From the NCBI GenBank assembly GCA_023415145.1, contig JAEZLW010000136.1:1-16246 (forward strand): 16,246 nt of DNA, in the 5' to 3' direction. The notes beneath the pieces were generated by a model. The model ran no database searches. It was not told where the DNA came from and saw nothing but the letters and a program-made list of their open reading frames with translations. The stretch is from Bacillota bacterium (lineage in GTDB: Bacteria > Bacillota > Clostridia > Christensenellales > Aristaeellaceae). Numbering within the stretch: the stretch's first letter is position 1; each line of letters starts with the position of its first letter. Below, piece after piece: positions 14,401 through 16,246 of this stretch. Position numbers and translations under genes: made by a program.

Positions 14401-15444
14401 TTACTTCAGTTGATCTTCGGTGTAGTAGCCGCTGTCGATGAGCAGTTCTTTGTAGTTGTTCACATCGGCGAACACGGGAGCGCACAGGTAGGTGGGAACG
14501 ACGAACACGTTGTTGTTATAGGTCTTCTCGTCGTTGATTTCAGGTTTTTCGCCCTTCATGATAGCCTGCACCATACCGACCACTTTCTCGGCCAGAGTAC
14601 GGGTATCCTTGAAGATGGACATGGACTGTTTGCCGGCGATGATGTTCTTGGTGTTGGCAATGTCGCAGTCCTGACCGGTGATGATGGGGAAGGTCTCAAA
14701 GCCGGCAGCGGCCAGAGAGTTGGTAGCGCCAAGGGCCGTGGAGTCGTTGGAGCAGAGCACCGCATCCAGCTTGGTTCCGCCGGTATAGAAAGCGGCGATC
14801 AGGTTATCCATACGGGCCTGGGCGATATCCGTCTTCCAGGTGGGGGTGGCAACAGCCGCGAACTCCAATTGGCCGCTGGGGATGACGATCTTGCCGCTGT
14901 CGATGTAGGGCTTCAAAACATCGATGGCGCCCTGGTAGAAATACAGCGCATTGTTGTCACCGGGGTCACCGGCAACGATTTCCATGTTGAAGGGGCCGGC
15001 AGCGTTTTGCAGGTCCAGAGCAGACTCAATGTACTTGCCCTGAATGGTGCCTACCATGTAGTTGTCGAAGGTGGCATAGTAGCTCACGGCATCGGTGTCC
15101 ATGATAAGGCGGTCATAAGCGATGACTGTGACGCCCGCGGCTTTGGCATCCGCCAGCACCGTGCCCAGCGAACCACCGTTGATGGCGGAGATAACCAGCA
15201 CCTTGCAGCCGCCGGCAATCATGGCTTCCAACTGGGTGACCTGGGTGGCTACATCGTCGTTGGCGAATTGCAAGTCCACTTCGAATCCGGCTTCAATCAG
15301 CTTGGCTTTCATGTTCTCGCCGTCCTGGTTCCAGCGCTGCAGGCTCTGGGTGGGCATGGACACACCGATCTTTTCGGCGGCCAGCGCGCCAGTGATGGAC
15401 AGACACAGCACCAATGCCAGTAAGATCGCAAGTACCTTCTTCAT
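14401..15444 (-). CDS. chvE: ChvE-type multiple monosaccharide ABC transporter substrate-binding protein
   Basis: The 347-residue product is the first gene of the transporter operon and captures the sugar outside the membrane for the MmsA/MmsB pair. The signal peptide (MKKVLAILLALVLCLSITGALA) ends at an AxA site before AEKIGVSMP. The only cysteine there is preceded by L-V-L, which does not fit a lipobox, so no lipid anchor is predicted. Likely ligand residues, by analogy with ribose-binding protein, are W38 in SLQRW, D111-R112, N233-D234 and D259 in TGQDCD. GGGAG lies 8 bases before the ATG at 15444. Transcription probably starts near 15751, giving a leader of about 307 bases. The actual sugar (xylose, arabinose, galactose or glucose) cannot be fixed from sequence. 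Confidence 0.93.
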   Translation of the reverse strand: MKKVLAILLALVLCLSITGALAAEKIGVSMPTQSLQRWNQDGENMKAKLIEAGFEVDLQFANDDVATQVTQLEAMIAGGCKVLVISAINGGSLGTVLADAKAAGVTVIAYDRLIMDTDAVSYYATFDNYMVGTIQGKYIESALDLQNAAGPFNMEIVAGDPGDNNALYFYQGAIDVLKPYIDSGKIVIPSGQLEFAAVATPTWKTDIAQARMDNLIAAFYTGGTKLDAVLCSNDSTALGATNSLAAAGFETFPIITGQDCDIANTKNIIAGKQSMSIFKDTRTLAEKVVGMVQAIMKGEKPEINDEKTYNNNVFVVPTYLCAPVFADVNNYKELLIDSGYYTEDQLK

Positions 15445-15467
15445 AGGAACAACTCCCTTTTTTTATT

Positions 15468-15491
15468 TTTTAGGCATCTTGCTGCCTAAAA
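15468..15491 (-). repeat. 9-bp inverted repeat in the leader, just before the ribosome binding site
   Basis: TTTTAGGCA (15468-15476) and TGCCTAAAA (15483-15491) pair perfectly around a 6-base loop. On the transcript the stem ends about 10 bases before GGGAG, followed by an A-rich stretch rather than U. It could stabilise the 5' end or modulate ribosome access. Confidence 0.55.
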
Positions 15492-15730
15492 TACATTACT
15501 TGGCTTCTCAACCGTACCGGATACCCTTTTGCCGGTAAAAAAAGCACAGCAAAAAATAGCGACAAAGCCATGCAAAAGAGGATAGCTTCTTCATGACCTG
15601 CCCGTCACACTGTTATCAAAAGCAAAACAATGATTCGGGATTAAAGTGGTGGTTCCTTTCAGGGAGAGTATATTATGAAATATTGCTTATATGTGTACTG
15701 CTTTATTGTGCGCTGTTGCTTTTATGATTA

Positions 15731-15746
15731 ATGTGCTCGAGCACAT
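15731..15746. promoter_or_regulatory. 16-bp perfect palindrome, likely operator of the sugar transporter
   Basis: ATGTGCTCGAGCACAT is a perfect palindrome centred on CTCGAG. It lies directly after the predicted transcription start (about +5 to +20), a usual place for a repressor roadblock. The even symmetry and central CG suit a dimeric LacI-type or similar sugar repressor; an AraC-family activator such as the one coded nearby normally uses direct repeats, so it is a less likely partner. Confidence 0.6.
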
Positions 15747-15757
15747 AATATACAAAT

Positions 15758-15786
15758 ATCATACAGGATATTTCATTGGTTGTCAA
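15758..15786 (-). promoter_or_regulatory. Promoter of the sugar transporter operon
   Basis: Reading leftward, TTGACA (15786-15781), a 17-base spacer (15780-15764) and TATGAT (15763-15758) make a strong sigma-A promoter. The predicted start is near 15751. The bases around it resemble the promoter of the second binding-protein gene, but the spacer has no cre-like sequence. Confidence 0.78.
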
Positions 15787-15908
15787 TTGTGATTTTTGAT
15801 GTTTTACTTTAGAAAAACGATGATAAAAGGGGAAAAAGGGCAGACACCTCGTCAAAAACAGGAAAAGACAAGCAAAAAACATAACCATACCGCAATCAAG
15901 GAAAGGAA

Positions 15909-15937
15909 TTGGCCTATGCTTTGTGATATGCTGTAAA
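15909..15937 (+). promoter_or_regulatory. Weak candidate promoter of the AraC-family gene
   Basis: TTGGCC (15909-15914), a 17-base spacer and TGTAAA (15932-15937) give four of six matches in each hexamer. The palindrome GCCGGCCGGC (15941-15950) follows at once and could be a regulatory site. Both are low-confidence. Confidence 0.3.
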
Positions 15938-15973
15938 CATGCCGGCCGGCCAAGATAGCGTGGGATGATCAGA

Positions 15974-16246
15974 ATGGACCTGGACCTGATGCAAAAAAGC
16001 ATCGATTTCATCGAGGAAAACCTGAAGGCGGAGTTAACCCTGGAAGATATCGCATCTCATGCGGGGTTTTCGCCCTTCCACTTTCGCCGCATGTTTCAAA
16101 ATGCCGTAGGCATGCCGGTGATGGCATATGTGCTCAGGCGGCGTCTAATGCATGCATCCTATCAAATCTCCCGGGGCATGGGCGCCGTTCAGGCAGCGAT
16201 GGACTTTGGCTTTGACACCTACGCCGGTTTTTACAAGGCCTTTGTC
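15974..16246 (+). CDS. AraC-family transcriptional regulator, 5' part only
   Basis: Ninety-one codons are visible before the window end; the 3' part is missing. The frame codes for an N-terminal AraC DNA-binding domain: DLMQKSIDFIEENLKAELTLEDIASHAGF, SPFHFRRMFQNAVGMPVMAYVLRRRL and the second helix-turn-helix QAAMDFGFDTYAGFYKAF. With the HTH at the very start, the layout is that of SoxS/Rob-type proteins, often followed by a GyrI-like ligand domain, rather than XylS/AraC with an N-terminal sensor. A stop (TAG, 15956-15958) lies upstream in frame. Two starts are possible: ATG 15965 and ATG 15974; GGGA at 15962-15965 is better spaced for the second. It is divergent from the sugar transporter, which makes it a candidate but unproven regulator. 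Confidence 0.85.
   Translation, partial: MDLDLMQKSIDFIEENLKAELTLEDIASHAGFSPFHFRRMFQNAVGMPVMAYVLRRRLMHASYQISRGMGAVQAAMDFGFDTYAGFYKAFV

Larger units (their letters stand above)
15445..15750 (-). other. Long 5' leader of the sugar transporter operon
   Basis: If transcription starts near 15751, the message carries about 307 untranslated bases before the first binding-protein gene. No convincing open frame or known riboswitch class was recognised in it. It has the palindrome at its 5' end, a short ACCGG/CCGGT stem (15516-15536 region) and a 9-bp stem next to the ribosome binding site. A second promoter closer to the gene was looked for and not found. Confidence 0.4.

Noticed and set aside
14308..15423. 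Plus-strand open frame of 371 codons opposite the first binding protein
   Set aside because: The low-complexity Val/Gly/His-rich product mirrors the codon use of the real minus-strand gene; there is no supporting ribosome binding site or domain.
15703..16011. Minus-strand open frame of 102 codons in the gap before the transporter
   Set aside because: It overlaps the AraC gene start, the strong promoter and the palindrome, and its product has no domain or ribosome binding site.

Overview
The window looks like chromosomal DNA of a low-to-mid GC Firmicute, most likely an anaerobic Clostridia lineage. This is inferred from strong AGGAGG/GGGAGG ribosome binding sites, sigma-A type promoters (TTGACA/TATGAT), a sigma factor paired with a DUF4367-like membrane protein, and a ChvE/MmsA/MmsB sugar transporter. 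The species cannot be named from the sequence. No rRNA, tRNA, CRISPR array, IS element or phage gene was recognised.

Bases 1-6721 form a nitrogen-storage and redox block. A FAD oxidoreductase with a C-terminal Rieske [2Fe-2S] domain runs leftward off the window edge. Divergent from it, on the plus strand, lie three genes that together make a complete cyanophycin cycle. iadA encodes isoaspartyl dipeptidase, cphB encodes cyanophycinase and cphA encodes cyanophycin synthetase. CphA would polymerise Asp and Arg with ATP, CphB would cut the polymer to beta-Asp-Arg, and IadA would split that dipeptide to free Asp and Arg. A 319-base gap rich in inverted repeats separates iadA from cphB, while cphB and cphA are 18 bases apart.

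Bases 6968-8940 hold a leftward three-gene operon behind a good sigma-A type promoter: an ECF-like sigma factor, a single-pass membrane protein with a DUF4367-like outer domain (probable anti-sigma or sensor partner), and a small secreted protein whose start overlaps the previous stop by ATGA. Bases 9056-10042 carry an orphan 87-residue gene on the plus strand and a secreted 190-residue protein of unknown role on the minus strand, with a terminator between them.

Bases 10139-15786 are a sugar-uptake locus on the minus strand. A long-leader promoter drives a ChvE-type binding protein, a double-domain ATPase (TTG start) and a permease, ending at a clear terminator. Beyond the terminator, with its own promoter, is a second binding protein of equal length that is about 65% identical to the first. 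The two promoters resemble each other but carry different operators: a cre-like site inside the spacer for the second, and a 16-base perfect palindrome just after the predicted start for the first. At the right edge an AraC-family regulator begins on the plus strand, divergent from the transporter, and is cut by the window end.
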